A stretch of 64,000 nt of DNA from Chitinolyticbacter meiyuanensis (GTDB taxonomy: Bacteria > Pseudomonadota > Gammaproteobacteria > Burkholderiales > Chitinibacteraceae): the NCBI RefSeq assembly GCF_008033135.1, contig NZ_CP041335.1, positions 717,513-781,512 of the forward strand, written 5' to 3'. Made by a program: the position numbers and the translations under genes. Shown one piece after another: positions 47,446 to 57,077 of the stretch. The notes beneath the pieces were generated by a model, which was given only the letters and a program-made list of their open reading frames with translations, searched no databases and was not told the origin of the DNA. Within the stretch, counting starts at the first letter, position 1, and the number at the start of each line of letters is the position of its first letter.

Positions 47446-49449
47446 GTGCTGGGTCTGCTCTATCTGATCGTCGCATTCGCCTTGGGCTGGCAGCTGCTGC
47501 CGCGCCTGCTGCCATGGGTGCTGCAGGTGCCTGAACGCACCAGCCTCTTTGGCACGGCCATCCCGCTGCCGTTGTGGGTGATCCGCTGGCCTGCAGCGTG
47601 GCTCGTCGGCACGCTGCTGATGAACTGGACCACCTTCGTGTTTTGCAACTGGCTGGGCGCCATGCAGCCGTGGGCGGTGTTGGGCCTCGCCATCGTGGCC
47701 ACAGCCATGTTGATGTGGTTCAACGGCCTGCAGCGGCCGGCCGCGTTCAAGCCCGAGGCCGGCTGGTGGCGCAAGCTGTTGGGCGTGGAGGGTGCCTACC
47801 TGCTGGTGGCGCTGCTGCTGGCAAGCTTCATTGCCTGGCACACGCTGATGATCAAGGATGGCGTGCTGCTGATCGGCAACACCGTCTGGTCTGATTTCGG
47901 CCCGCACCTGGCGGTGATCCGCTCGTTCTCGTGGGGCGACAATTTCCCGCCGCAGTACCCGCATTTTCCCGAAGGCAACATCCGCTACCACTTCCTGTTC
48001 CAGTTCCTGGTTGCCACGCTGGAAAAGCTGGGGCTGCCGCTCGACTGGGCGTTCAACCTGCCGAGCATCCTGTCGCTGGTGGCGGTGTTCTTGCTGCTCT
48101 ATGCGCTGGCGGTGGCGATCACCGGCTCGCGCGCGGTCGGTGTGCTGACCGGCGCCTTCTTCATCTTCCGCTCGTCCTTTGCTTTCTTCACCTTTGCCAA
48201 GGACCACCTGGGTGGTGACCTGTGGCAGGCGCTGTGGAATGTGTCGCTGCACATCGGCAAGACGCAGAACGAGCATTGGGGGCTGTGGGCGCAGAATGTC
48301 TACGCCAACCAGCGCCACTTCGCCTTCTCGATCGGCATCATGCTGTTGATCCTGATGGCGCTGCTGCCGCTGATCCAGTCCGCGGCCAGTGAGCAGACCG
48401 GTGTGAAGGCGCGGCTGGTGCATTGGTGGCGCACGGTGATCTCGTTCGGCGGCTGGTGGCCGCAGGATTGGCGCCGCGCCGTGGCGCTCGGCGTGCTGCT
48501 GGGGCTGATCGGCTTCTGGAACGGCGCGGTGGTGATCACCGCGCTCTTGATCCTGGCGGTGATGACGCTGTTCAGCCGTGGCCGGCTGGAGTACGCCATC
48601 ATTGCCGTGCTGGCGGTGCTGCTGGCCACGCTGCAGTCGCGCTGGTTCATCGGCGCCGGGGCTTCGGCGGTGTCGCCCACGCTGTTCTTCGGCTTCCTCG
48701 CCGATCAGAAGACCGTCGCTGGCGTAATCTGGTTCGTGATCGAGCTGATGGGCCTGTTTGTGCCGTTGTTCATCCTCGGCTGGCTGGGCGCCTTGCCGGC
48801 CGGGCGTAATACGCGCGGCCTGACGCTGGCGTTCTTCGTGCCCATCGTGTTCGCGCTGACGGTGTCCCTGACCACCGATATCAATGCCAACCACAAGTTC
48901 ATCATGATCGCGACGCTGCTCGCGAACATCGTGGTCGCCGTGCTGGTGGTCGGCCTGTGGCGCAGTGGTCTCGTCACCCAGCGCATCCTGGCCGTGGTGT
49001 TCACGTTGTTCATGACCATTACCGGCTTTGTCGACCTACGCACGCTCTACAACATGAATCAGGGCAGCGTGCAGTTCCGCATGGATGACCCGGTCACCCT
49101 CTGGGTGCGGCAGCACAGCAAGCCGGGCGACGTGTTCCTTACCGACTGGGCCACGCTGCATCCGGTGCAGTTCGCCGGACGGCCGATCTACTACGGCTGG
49201 CCGTACTACGCCTGGTCCGCTGGCTATGACACCGATACGCGTGTACAGATCATGAAGCGCATCTATGGCACGCCCAACCCGTACGAAATGCGTGGCCTCG
49301 CCCAGCAGGCAGGCATCCGCTACATCGTGATCGACGATGCCGTGCGCAACAACCGCGAGTACACGGTGAACGAGATGCTGATGGCGCGGGTGTTCCCGCT
49401 GGTGTTTGCCCACGAGAAGGACCACACGCTGATCTTTGCTGTGCAGTGA
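47446..49449 (+). CDS. large polytopic membrane protein, probable sugar transferase of the Gtr cassette
   Basis: A 667-residue inner-membrane protein with about 12-14 hydrophobic helices (e.g. LYLIVAFALGWQLLP, AYLLVALLLASFIAW, ILSLVAVFLLLYALAVAI, IIAVLAVLLATLQ). The first large periplasmic loop has SDFGPHLAVIRSFSWGDNFP, and Asp/His residues there could be catalytic, as in GT-C enzymes. The C-terminal ~130 residues form a soluble domain. In Gtr cassettes the third gene encodes the serotype-specific transferase, and these proteins share little sequence. That role is inferred from position. The GTG start at 47446 has AGGA upstream. I do not recognise a named family. Confidence 0.65.
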   Translation: MLGLLYLIVAFALGWQLLPRLLPWVLQVPERTSLFGTAIPLPLWVIRWPAAWLVGTLLMNWTTFVFCNWLGAMQPWAVLGLAIVATAMLMWFNGLQRPAAFKPEAGWWRKLLGVEGAYLLVALLLASFIAWHTLMIKDGVLLIGNTVWSDFGPHLAVIRSFSWGDNFPPQYPHFPEGNIRYHFLFQFLVATLEKLGLPLDWAFNLPSILSLVAVFLLLYALAVAITGSRAVGVLTGAFFIFRSSFAFFTFAKDHLGGDLWQALWNVSLHIGKTQNEHWGLWAQNVYANQRHFAFSIGIMLLILMALLPLIQSAASEQTGVKARLVHWWRTVISFGGWWPQDWRRAVALGVLLGLIGFWNGAVVITALLILAVMTLFSRGRLEYAIIAVLAVLLATLQSRWFIGAGASAVSPTLFFGFLADQKTVAGVIWFVIELMGLFVPLFILGWLGALPAGRNTRGLTLAFFVPIVFALTVSLTTDINANHKFIMIATLLANIVVAVLVVGLWRSGLVTQRILAVVFTLFMTITGFVDLRTLYNMNQGSVQFRMDDPVTLWVRQHSKPGDVFLTDWATLHPVQFAGRPIYYGWPYYAWSAGYDTDTRVQIMKRIYGTPNPYEMRGLAQQAGIRYIVIDDAVRNNREYTVNEMLMARVFPLVFAHEKDHTLIFAVQ

Positions 49450-49460
49450 GAGCTGCTTCA

Positions 49461-49491
49461 CACGCCGGGCAGACTCGGTCAACCCGGCGTG
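49461..49491. terminator. GC-rich hairpin after the Gtr cassette
   Basis: CACGCCGGG (49461-49469) pairs exactly with CCCGGCGTG (49483-49491) across a 13-base loop. No T run follows, so it is at best a non-canonical terminator or a 3' stabilising hairpin. It lies 11 bases past the stop codon and 49 bases before the next start. Confidence 0.4.
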
Positions 49492-49539
49492 CCCTCCATG
49501 CATTGATGGTGCACAGGAGGCAAACCAAGGAGGAGCTCC

Positions 49540-50040
49540 ATGAAGACCATCATCACTGCACTGACGCTTGCCGGTGCCATGCTCGCGGCCCAGGCCCATG
49601 CATCCCCACACTGGCGTGAAGGCCGCGACTATCGCGCTGGCGAAGTCGTCGAGTACCGTGGCCAGCAATGGCGCGTGGTTCAGAGCCACACCGCCTGGCG
49701 CGGCGCCGGCTGGACCCCCGAAGCCGCACATTCGTTGTGGGAGCCGGCGCGCGGCCACCGCGATCGCCGCTACTACGACGGACGCGGCCACGACACGGGG
49801 CAATGGCGCGGTCCCAGCGGTTACCCGGGTGATCCCGGCTATCGCGAGGACAAACCATGGCGCCGCGACCCGCATTGGCGGCCCGCAGGCTGGGGCCACG
49901 ACCGTGGTTACCATCGCGGTGAATGGGTGTGGTACGACGGCTATGCCTACCAGGCCCGGCGCGATGTCGGTTCCAGCGTATCCGTGAACTGGCGCCCGGA
50001 CCGTGCGCCGGATGTGTGGTTGAAAGTGCGCATTCCCTGA
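49540..50040 (+). CDS. small secreted protein with two CBM5/12-like chitin-binding modules
   Basis: A 166-residue exported protein with signal KTIITALTLAGAMLAAQAHA. A CBM5/12-like module occupies ~22-70 (HWREGRDYRAGEVVEYRG, then HTAWRGAGWTPEAAHSLW). A linker rich in Arg, Gly, Asp, Tyr and His follows. A second, degenerate module lies at ~124-166 (GEWVWYDGYAYQARRDV, then VNWRPDRAPDVWLK). There is no catalytic domain. Two binding modules could bridge chitin strands or tether cells or enzymes to chitin; that is inference. The ATG at 49540 has a strong AAGGAGGAG. A terminator follows, so it is probably monocistronic. Confidence 0.75.
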   Translation: MKTIITALTLAGAMLAAQAHASPHWREGRDYRAGEVVEYRGQQWRVVQSHTAWRGAGWTPEAAHSLWEPARGHRDRRYYDGRGHDTGQWRGPSGYPGDPGYREDKPWRRDPHWRPAGWGHDRGYHRGEWVWYDGYAYQARRDVGSSVSVNWRPDRAPDVWLKVRIP

Positions 50041-50065
50041 GCGCCATCCCGCACGGTTTCAATCC

Positions 50066-50094
50066 AGAGCCGCCTTTATCAGGCGGCTCTTTTA
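50066..50094 (+). terminator. intrinsic terminator after the 166-residue chitin-binding protein gene
   Basis: AGAGCCGCCT (50066-50075) pairs with AGGCGGCTCT (50081-50090) across a five-base loop, then four T residues (TTTTATT). It lies 26 bases after the stop codon. Confidence 0.88.
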
Positions 50095-50213
50095 TTGACG
50101 AAAGTTCCACCAGAAATCCGATACCAGTGGTCGGTTTTGCTTTCAGTGTTTGTATTACGATGGTCCAGCCATGCATTCGTCATGGCGTACACAAACACAG
50201 GATGGAAGCAGAG

Positions 50214-51143
50214 ATGAAAACAACGAAGCTCTTAGGGTTGCTCGTCACAGCCCTGATCGGCCCGATGGCCTTGGCGACCACGCCCACGCCAACACCTCCC
50301 TATCCCACGCCGGTCCTGCCATCGGCACCGGGAGGGGATGCCACATGGTCATGCCAAACCACCAATACGGCGTTGGTGCTACATCCGGTGACGCCGGTGT
50401 CTACAGCGCCCGTGACGCCACCGACGCCGTCCCCGGTTGGCTGGCCACTGCCGATCCCCGTGTCGACGCCGACACCGATTCCACCAGCAACCCCTACGCC
50501 CACGCAGCCCAACTCGCCCGAGTGGCAAGCAGGCCAGGCGTATACCGCAGGGCAGACCGTGCGCTACCAGGGTGGCGCATACCGCGCACGCTGGTGGACC
50601 CAGAATGAAACACCGCAGTCGGGTGGCTGGGGCGCTTGGGAGTTGCTTGCCGGCAGCACCAGCATCCCGCAGTGGAGCAATACGCAGACCTTTCTCGCGG
50701 GCCAGCAAGTGCGCCATCAGGGCAAGATCTACCAGGCGCGCTGGTGGACGCAGGGCGATACGCCCGGCAATGAAAACGGCGTGTGGCAGTTCGTGCGGAA
50801 CGATAGCCTTGAGGCGATGAACGCGGTCTGGGCGAATGCACGGCTGTTCGAGAAGAGCTGCATGCGGCCGGAAGGTGGGTATCGGATGGAATTCTTCCGT
50901 GCTGGTGTCTACATGATCCAGAATGTGGTCGACCCCCAGCAGGTGGTGACGACGCTCAAGATCACAGGCTTTCAGCCTCGTACCGAGCCATGGGTTTCAA
51001 CGCCATACAAGCAGGTCGCGGCCTATACCTATCAGGGCATCTGGGACGATATCGTCGGCAAACCGCCGATGAATGTGGTCGGTGGGGTGCAGTTTCCATG
51101 GCTGTGCTCGGCTGACGAAATCTGCCGGCCATTCAACAAGTAG
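50214..51143 (+). CDS. secreted protein with two CBM5/12 modules and an unrecognised C-terminal domain
   Basis: A 309-residue exported protein with signal KTTKLLGLLVTALIGPMALA. Residues ~22-100 are a Thr/Pro-rich linker at the mature N-terminus, interrupted by WSCQTTNTALVLH. Two CBM5/12 modules follow at ~101-146 (PEWQAGQAYTAGQTVRYQGG, ARWWTQNE) and ~150-194 (PQWSNTQTFLAGQQVRHQG, ARWWTQGD). The C-terminal ~115 residues (195-309) contain three Cys (SCMRPEG, LCSADEICRPF) and match no family I know. The modules resemble those of the chitinase, so chitin targeting is likely; the activity of the C-terminal domain is unknown. The ATG is at 50214. Confidence 0.75.
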   Translation: MKTTKLLGLLVTALIGPMALATTPTPTPPYPTPVLPSAPGGDATWSCQTTNTALVLHPVTPVSTAPVTPPTPSPVGWPLPIPVSTPTPIPPATPTPTQPNSPEWQAGQAYTAGQTVRYQGGAYRARWWTQNETPQSGGWGAWELLAGSTSIPQWSNTQTFLAGQQVRHQGKIYQARWWTQGDTPGNENGVWQFVRNDSLEAMNAVWANARLFEKSCMRPEGGYRMEFFRAGVYMIQNVVDPQQVVTTLKITGFQPRTEPWVSTPYKQVAAYTYQGIWDDIVGKPPMNVVGGVQFPWLCSADEICRPFNK

Positions 51144-51160
51144 GCCGAGCTTGGTATCAG

Positions 51161-51190
51161 CAACAACAGCGCCTCAAGGCGCTGTTGTTG
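51161..51190. terminator. strong bidirectional hairpin between convergent genes
   Basis: CAACAACAGCGCC (51161-51173) pairs exactly with GGCGCTGTTGTTG (51178-51190) around the tetraloop TCAA. It sits between the ends of the chitin-binding protein gene and the convergent chemoreceptor gene. The T content on each side is modest, but the 13-bp stem and position support termination in both directions. Confidence 0.7.
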
Positions 51191-51209
51191 TATGGGGCAA
51201 TGCAGTGGC

Positions 51210-52862
51210 TCAGCTCCTGAACCGATCGAGCTCGCCGCGCAAGGCATCGGACTTGCGACCGAGCTCGGCCGCCGCTGCATAGATGTCGTCGGCGTCGCGG
51301 GCGCTGACGGCGAACGATTGCTTGAGCGTATCCACCTCGTTGCCGATGTGGTTGACCGCGTTCTCGATCGCCTGGGTCTGTGCCGCACTGGCGCCGACGT
51401 GGCGTTCGGCAGCCTGCATGGCACCTACGCTGTCGCCGATCGCCGCCAATGCGCCGTCGGCGCTGGCCACCAGTTGCTGGGCCTGGCGCGCGGTAGCGGC
51501 CATGCGGCTGCTGGTGGTCTCGATCGCGCCGACGATACCGGTCACCGCGCGTTGCGAATCGGCGAGTGCCGTGTCGGTCTGGCTGGCGAGCTTGCGCACT
51601 TCGTCGGCCACCACGGCAAAGCCGCGCCCGGCTTCGCCGGCGCGTGCCGCTTCGATGGCGGCGTTGAGCGCCAGCAGGTTGATCTGGTCTGAAATGCCCT
51701 TGATCGCATCGAGGATATGGGTGATCTGCTCGGCTTCGCGCGTGAGCTGCTGCAACTCGCTGGCAATGGCCTGGCTGGCATCGGCACTGTCGTTCACCGC
51801 GCGCACCATCTGATCGAGCTCGCCCCGTGCGTTGCTGAGCTTGGCGGCTGCGGACGAAACGCCGCTACGCACCGCTGCGGCAAGATGTGCCGCTTCGGCG
51901 GCGGCGTCGCGGATATGGCTGACCTCGCCACCGATCTCGCCGATCTGGCGCACGCCCTGGCCCACTTCGTTGCGCAGCTCCTGCGCCAGGCCGACGAACT
52001 GCTGGGCCATGGTCGCCGTCTCGTTGGCGCTGCCGCGTGTGGTGGTGAACACCTCGCGCACCATGGCCAACAACCGGTTCAGCTTCTCGGCGATGCGCGC
52101 GATTTCGTCGCTGCCGAGCACGGCCACTGGCCGGGTCAGGTCGCGGGCGTCGGCCACGGCGTCGATGTCGCGTGCCATCTGCTGGATCCGTGCCGCCAAC
52201 CGCCGGGCCGCCACCACGGCGAGCGCCACGCCGAGGGCGAGGCACACCGCTGCGATCAGCAGCATCTTCAGCAGCGTGCGCTGCAGCGCCTTCGTCACAT
52301 GATCGAGCGTGATGTCTACGCCGATCAGGTAGGGCGTGCCGTTGCTGGTCTTCATCGGCATGAAGATCGAGCGGAAGCGCCCGAACTTGTCCTCGTACTC
52401 GGCGAACTGCACGTTGCCGCTGCGCCAGGCTTCCAGCGTCGCCGGGTCGGCATCGTTGTAGTGCTCGTAGTACTTGGCATAGTCGCCGGCCTCGACCTCG
52501 GCGTGCGGAGCGCCGTCGGCGATGTAGATCACCTTGCCGTCCTCGACCTTGAGCAGATAGGTGTAGGCGAGACCCACCTGTTCGGCGTAGCCGCCAAGGC
52601 GCAGCACCAGCGCCTTGTATTCATCGGCTCCGATGGCCTGGGCATCCTTGGCGCGTGCCGGATAGTCGCTGGCGATGATGTAGGGCACGGCATGGGCCGC
52701 GGCGCGCAGCCGGCCATCGATCTCGGCGCGTACGTCACGCACCTTGTCGAAATAGCTGTTGGCGGCAAAGCCGGCGATAACGATGATCTCGACCGCGATG
52801 ATCCAGAACAGGATGCGGCGGAACAGCGAGCCTTGCTGGGTGGCGAGGGTAGGGGCGTTCAA
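51210..52862 (-). CDS. methyl-accepting chemotaxis protein
   Basis: A 550-residue chemoreceptor. The first helix is [19 protein letters not shown] periplasmic sensor domain of ~160 residues follows ([39 protein letters not shown]), resembling a single Cache-like fold. The second helix is [19 protein letters not shown], then HAMP and the signalling domain with [17 protein letters not shown] at the tip. No CheR-docking pentapeptide is present. Its location next to the chitin-binding and chitinase genes makes chitin-oligosaccharide sensing an attractive but unproven idea. The start is a TTG at 52862 with GGAAG upstream. Confidence 0.92.
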   Translation of the reverse strand: MNAPTLATQQGSLFRRILFWIIAVEIIVIAGFAANSYFDKVRDVRAEIDGRLRAAAHAVPYIIASDYPARAKDAQAIGADEYKALVLRLGGYAEQVGLAYTYLLKVEDGKVIYIADGAPHAEVEAGDYAKYYEHYNDADPATLEAWRSGNVQFAEYEDKFGRFRSIFMPMKTSNGTPYLIGVDITLDHVTKALQRTLLKMLLIAAVCLALGVALAVVAARRLAARIQQMARDIDAVADARDLTRPVAVLGSDEIARIAEKLNRLLAMVREVFTTTRGSANETATMAQQFVGLAQELRNEVGQGVRQIGEIGGEVSHIRDAAAEAAHLAAAVRSGVSSAAAKLSNARGELDQMVRAVNDSADASQAIASELQQLTREAEQITHILDAIKGISDQINLLALNAAIEAARAGEAGRGFAVVADEVRKLASQTDTALADSQRAVTGIVGAIETTSSRMAATARQAQQLVASADGALAAIGDSVGAMQAAERHVGASAAQTQAIENAVNHIGNEVDTLKQSFAVSARDADDIYAAAAELGRKSDALRGELDRFRS

Positions 52863-52999
52863 GGGGGACTTCCGTGCAACGGGAGCTCCCAGTTTACGAA
52901 TGGGAGTCAGCCCGCTTCAAGCACCAATCAAGGTGAATGCAAGCAATTTGCCCAGCTTGCGGGCATAGGGCGCCGCATTGCACGGCGCCCTTGTCAGGC

Positions 53000-55822
53000 T
53001 CAGCCGAGCTTGGCGAGCTGCGCCTTCAGTTGCGCGAGCTTGGTCGAGAGCTCGGCCACGAGCGCCTTGTCCTTCTCCACCAGATGGGCCGGTGCTTTGT
53101 CGATGTAACCCGGCTTTTCCAGCTTGGCGACCATCTTGCCAAGGCCATCCTCGGTCTTGGCAATTTCGCGCGCCAGCCGCGCGGCCTCCGCCTCGCGGTC
53201 GACTTCGACCTTGAGCATCAGCCGTGTGCTGCCGGCCACGGCCACCGGGGCGTCGTCGTCCGGCAGCGTCGCGACCACATGCACTTCGGACAGCTTGGCC
53301 AGCGATTTCAGGTACTCGGCAAAGCGCGCCAGCTCAGCACCGCCCTCGACATACAGTGGTACCTTCTGCGACGGCGCCAGGCCCATCTCGGCCCGCAGGT
53401 TGCGCGCAGCAAAGGCCAGCGCCTTCAGCTCGTCGACCACCGAGCTCGACGCGGCGTCGAGCTTGCCCTCGTCGGCGAGCGGCCAGGCGGCCACCATGAT
53501 GGAGTCGCTGTCCTTCTTGCCGGCGAGCGGCGCCACCACCTGCCACAGCTCCTCGGTGATGAAGGGCATGATGGGGTGGGTGAGGCGCAGGATCACTTCC
53601 AGCACGCGGATCAGCGTGCGGCGGGTGGCGCGCTGCTGCGCCTCATTGCCGGTCTGCACCGACACCTTGGCGAGCTCGATATACCAGTCGCAGTATTCGT
53701 TCCAGACGAACTCGTAGATCGCCTGCGCGGCCAGGTCGAAGCGGAAGGTGTCGAGCGCCAGCGTGACGGCCTGCTCGGCTTCCTGCAGCCGGCTGATGAT
53801 CCAGCGATCGGCGAAGCCGTAGTCGAGTTCGGCACCGGCCGCGAGGCCGCAATCCTTGTCCTCGACATTCATCAGCACGAAGCGGGTGGCGTTCCACAGC
53901 TTGTTGCAGAAATTGCGATAGCCCTCGCAGCGCTTCTGGTCGAAGTTGATCGAGCGGCCCAGCGAGGCCAGCGAGGCAAAGGTGAAGCGCAACGCGTCGA
54001 CGCCATAGGCTGGAATGCCTTCCGGAAATTCCTTCTCGGTCTTCTTGGCCACCTGCGGTGCCTTTTCCGGGCGGCGCAGGCCAGAGGTGCGCTTTTCCAG
54101 CAGTGGCGCCAGCGCGATGCCGTCGATCAGGTCGACCGGATCGAGCACGTTGCCCTCGGACTTGCTCATCTTCTTGCCTTCGCCGTCGCGCACCAGCCCA
54201 TGCACGTAGACGTGCTTGAACGGCACCTGACCGGTGAAGTGCGTGGTCATCATGATCATCCGGGCCACCCAGAAGAAGATGATGTCGTAGCCGGTGACCA
54301 GCACGCTGGAGGGCAGGAAGGCCTTCAGTTCGTTGGTGGCGTTGGGCCAGCCCAGGCTGGAGAACGGCACCAGCGCCGAGCTGAACCAGGTATCGAGCAC
54401 ATCGTCGTCACGGCGCAGCGCCTTGCCGCCGGATTGCGCCAGCGCCTCGGCCTCGGTGCGCGCCACGTAGCAGCGGCCTTCGTCGTCGTACCAGGCCGGG
54501 ATCTGGTGGCCCCACCACAGCTGACGACTGATGCACCAGTCCTGGATGTTGTTGAGCCAGGCGTAATAGGTGTTCACCCAGTCGCCCGGTACGAACTGCA
54601 CTTCGCCGTTCTGCACCACTTCCAGCGCCTTCTGGGTGATGCTCTTGCCGGTGGCCTCGTCCGGCTTGCTCATCGCCACGAACCACTGGTCGGTCAGCAT
54701 GGGCTCGATCACGGTGCCGGTGCGGTCGCCACGCGGCACCATCAGCTTGTGTTTCTTGGTCTCCAGCAACAGGCCCGCTGCTTCCAGATCCGCCAGGATG
54801 GCCTTGCGCGCATCGCGCGTGGAGAGACCGGCGTAGGCGGCGGGCAGGGCGATCGAATCGTGAGCGCTGCCGTCGAAACCGAACACCTGCGCCTGCGGCA
54901 GGATGGTGGCGGTGAGGCTCATCACGTTGACGAGGCGGGTGTCGTGGCGCTTGCCGACCTGATAGTCGTTGAAGTCGTGCGCCGGCGTGATCTTGACGAA
55001 GCCGGTGCCGAATTCCTTGTCGACGTAGTCGTCGGCGATCACCGGGACGGTGCGGCCGGTGAGCGGCAGCTCGAGCTGCTTGCCCAGCAGGTGCTGATAG
55101 CGCTCATCACCTGGGTTGATCGCCACGGCGACGTCGCCCAGCAGCGTTTCCGGGCGGGTGGTGGCAACGATGACGAACTCATCGCTCCCCACCACTGGAT
55201 ACTTGATATGCCACATGTGGCCATCTTCTTCCTCGCTGACCACTTCGAGGTCCGAGACGGCGGTGCCGAGCACCGGATCCCAGTTCACCAGCCGCTTGCC
55301 ACGATAGATCAGGCCCTGTTCGAACAGGCGCACGAATACTTCGGTCACGCTGCCCGACATCTTGTCGTCCATCGTGAAGTATTCGCGGCCCCAATCGACC
55401 GAGGCGCCCATGCGGCGCATCTGGCCGGTGATGGTGTCGCCCGATTGCTTTTTCCAGTCCCACACTTTCTCGATAAAGGCCGGGCGGCCCAGGTCATGGC
55501 GGCTGATGCCCTGCGCGTCGAGCTGACGCTCGACGACGATCTGCGTGGCGATGCCGGCATGATCGGTGCCCGGCAGCCACAGCGTGTTGTCGCCGCGCAT
55601 CCGGTGGTAGCGCGTCAGGCCATCCATGATGGTCTGGTTGAAGGCGTGGCCCATGTGCAGCGTGCCGGTCACGTTGGGCGGCGGCAGCTGGATGGCGAAC
55701 GACGGTGCCGACAGATCCATGCTGGGGCTGAAGTAGTTCGCGCCTTCCCAGCGCGGGTACCAGTTCGCCTCGATGGCGGCAGGTTCAAAGCTCTTGGCGA
55801 GTTGGTCGAGTGCGGTGCTCAT
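53000..55822 (-). CDS. valS: valyl-tRNA synthetase
   Basis: A 940-residue class Ia synthetase charging tRNA-Val. The HIGH-type motif is TLHMGHAFN near residue 57. The CP1 editing domain, which clears mischarged threonine, contains [15 protein letters not shown]. The KMSKS motif is [14 protein letters not shown]. The C-terminal coiled-coil arm ([19 protein letters not shown] and [20 protein letters not shown]) contacts the tRNA. The ATG at 55822 ([14 protein letters not shown]) matches the family start; the frame is open further upstream without conserved sequence. Confidence 0.97.
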   Translation of the reverse strand: MSTALDQLAKSFEPAAIEANWYPRWEGANYFSPSMDLSAPSFAIQLPPPNVTGTLHMGHAFNQTIMDGLTRYHRMRGDNTLWLPGTDHAGIATQIVVERQLDAQGISRHDLGRPAFIEKVWDWKKQSGDTITGQMRRMGASVDWGREYFTMDDKMSGSVTEVFVRLFEQGLIYRGKRLVNWDPVLGTAVSDLEVVSEEEDGHMWHIKYPVVGSDEFVIVATTRPETLLGDVAVAINPGDERYQHLLGKQLELPLTGRTVPVIADDYVDKEFGTGFVKITPAHDFNDYQVGKRHDTRLVNVMSLTATILPQAQVFGFDGSAHDSIALPAAYAGLSTRDARKAILADLEAAGLLLETKKHKLMVPRGDRTGTVIEPMLTDQWFVAMSKPDEATGKSITQKALEVVQNGEVQFVPGDWVNTYYAWLNNIQDWCISRQLWWGHQIPAWYDDEGRCYVARTEAEALAQSGGKALRRDDDVLDTWFSSALVPFSSLGWPNATNELKAFLPSSVLVTGYDIIFFWVARMIMMTTHFTGQVPFKHVYVHGLVRDGEGKKMSKSEGNVLDPVDLIDGIALAPLLEKRTSGLRRPEKAPQVAKKTEKEFPEGIPAYGVDALRFTFASLASLGRSINFDQKRCEGYRNFCNKLWNATRFVLMNVEDKDCGLAAGAELDYGFADRWIISRLQEAEQAVTLALDTFRFDLAAQAIYEFVWNEYCDWYIELAKVSVQTGNEAQQRATRRTLIRVLEVILRLTHPIMPFITEELWQVVAPLAGKKDSDSIMVAAWPLADEGKLDAASSSVVDELKALAFAARNLRAEMGLAPSQKVPLYVEGGAELARFAEYLKSLAKLSEVHVVATLPDDDAPVAVAGSTRLMLKVEVDREAEAARLAREIAKTEDGLGKMVAKLEKPGYIDKAPAHLVEKDKALVAELSTKLAQLKAQLAKLG

Positions 55823-56022
55823 GGGCAACGGAGGCAGAATCAAGGGAAACCGCGAATTATACCGGCAAGCGGCGTCTGCCGGTCCGGCGCACGCCGTTGT
55901 GGGCATTGGGTATGGACTTGTCGGCGGGTTCCTACGCGTGTTTGTCGTTTTTCCTATGGTTTTATTCAGTTTGGGACCAAGATAATGAAAGTCCTCACGC
56001 CATCCATCCAAGGAGCATTGCC

Positions 56023-56334
56023 ATGAGCGAAAAGCTGAAAGCCGATCAGGACGTCCTCTTGGGCGACTTGCGCAACGTGATTGCCGACACCGAAGTCATG
56101 CTCAAAGACGTGGCGCAGGCCGGTGGCGCAGAAGCGCAGGCGCTGCGCGAGAAGATTTCCGCCAATCTGTCTGCCGCCAAGACCAAGCTGATCGAAACCG
56201 AGCAATTGGTGGCGGAGAAGGCGCGCGTTGCCGCCAAGGCGACGGATGAGTATGTGCACGAGCACCCATGGACCTCGATCGGCGTCGCCGCCGGCGTGGG
56301 TTTTCTGTTGGGCCTGTTGGTCTCGCGCCGTTAA
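56023..56334 (+). CDS. yqjD: DUF883 (ElaB/YqjD) membrane-anchored protein
   Basis: A 103-residue protein of the ElaB/YqjD family. A long amphipathic coiled-coil N-terminal region ([37 protein letters not shown]) precedes one C-terminal transmembrane helix ([19 protein letters not shown]). [16 protein letters not shown] is the family signature. E. coli YqjD binds ribosomes at the membrane in stationary phase. The ATG at 56023 has a perfect AAGGAG. It heads a set with the YqjE-like and YqjK-like genes, as in enterobacteria. Stationary-phase control is expected from relatives but is not visible here. Confidence 0.88.
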   Translation: MSEKLKADQDVLLGDLRNVIADTEVMLKDVAQAGGAEAQALREKISANLSAAKTKLIETEQLVAEKARVAAKATDEYVHEHPWTSIGVAAGVGFLLGLLVSRR

Positions 56335-56382
56335 ATCGCCAGGGCGACGGCATGCCGTCGCCCACTGCCTTCCTGGGAAACG

Positions 56383-56751
56383 ATGTCCGATTCCACTTCG
56401 TCACCGCGCCCGCTGCACCGGCTGGCCGCAGCCATCGTCGGTTTGCTGCATGCGCATCTCGGCATCTTCAGCATCGAGCTGGAGGAGGCGCGCGAGCGCG
56501 TGTTGCGCACGCTGATCCTTGGCGTGTTTGGCGCCGGCCTGCTGCTGCTGTGCCTCGTCTCCTTTGCCTGGGCGCTGGTGCTCTACCTGCCGCACACGTC
56601 TCGCATTGCGATGCTGGCGATCTTTGGTGCCGTGTTCCTGCTCTGCGGTGGCATCTGCCTCTGGCTGGCATGGCGCGGCGTGGCTCGTGGCCCGCAGCCG
56701 TTTGCCGCTACGCTGGAAGAGCTGCGGCGTGATCGGGAGCGCCTGCTATGA
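56383..56751 (+). CDS. yqjE: YqjE-like phage-holin-superfamily (Phage_holin_3_6) membrane protein
   Basis: A 122-residue membrane protein. An N-terminal amphipathic helix (LHRLAAAIVGLLHAHLGIFSIELEEARE) is followed by two transmembrane helices (LILGVFGAGLLLLCLVSFAWALVLYL, AMLAIFGAVFLLCGGICLWLAW). This is the YqjE/holin-3_6 layout. Despite the superfamily name there is no sign of phage here. It overlaps the next gene in an ATGA. The start ATG is at 56383. Confidence 0.82.
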   Translation: MSDSTSSPRPLHRLAAAIVGLLHAHLGIFSIELEEARERVLRTLILGVFGAGLLLLCLVSFAWALVLYLPHTSRIAMLAIFGAVFLLCGGICLWLAWRGVARGPQPFAATLEELRRDRERLL

Positions 56752-57056
56752 GCCGGGAAACCCGTATGAGCCGGGATGCTCGCAAGCAGCTGCTGCGGCT
56801 GGAGGCCGAGATGCACAGGCTGGAGTTGTCCGCATCGCTGTCCGATCTACGCCAGCCCTTCGTTGCAGCTCAGCACGGCAGCTGGCTGTTGCGGCTGATC
56901 CAGCAGCCGGGCGACTGGATGGGCATGCTGTCCGGCCTGCTGGCCAGCGGCAAGTTCGCCCAGGTATCGCGGCTGCTGCCGTTGGCGATGGGTGCGTGGA
57001 AGATTGCGCGCTTATTCCAGCAGTTCCTGCGCCGCCGTCGCGCCAAGGCGGACTGA
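56748..57056 (+). CDS. YqjK-like small protein
   Basis: A 102-residue basic, helical protein. It has an N-terminal charged helix (RDARKQLLRLEAEMHRLEL), a middle WLLRLIQQPGDWMGMLSGLL and a basic C-terminal LFQQFLRRRRAKAD. Its position as third gene after yqjD- and yqjE-like genes, and its Arg-rich ends, suggest a YqjK-type protein. The sequence match is weak, so I leave the symbol blank. It starts in an ATGA overlap at 56748; an ATG at 56766 is also possible. A strong terminator follows. Confidence 0.62.
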   Translation: MSRETRMSRDARKQLLRLEAEMHRLELSASLSDLRQPFVAAQHGSWLLRLIQQPGDWMGMLSGLLASGKFAQVSRLLPLAMGAWKIARLFQQFLRRRRAKAD

Positions 57057-57077
57057 GCCGCATCAGCAGCGCCATGC

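Noticed and set aside
52937..56026. A 1029-codon frame antisense to valS
   Set aside because: No domain character; valS on the other strand is unambiguous.
55985..56026. 13-codon leader peptide overlapping the yqjD-like start
   Set aside because: [13 protein letters not shown] ends in an ATGA overlap with the next gene, but has no ribosome-binding site and no regulatory codon run; probably chance.
56383..56751. Prophage remnant suggested by the holin-superfamily domain
   Set aside because: The gene is part of a yqjD-yqjE-type set and no other phage gene is near.
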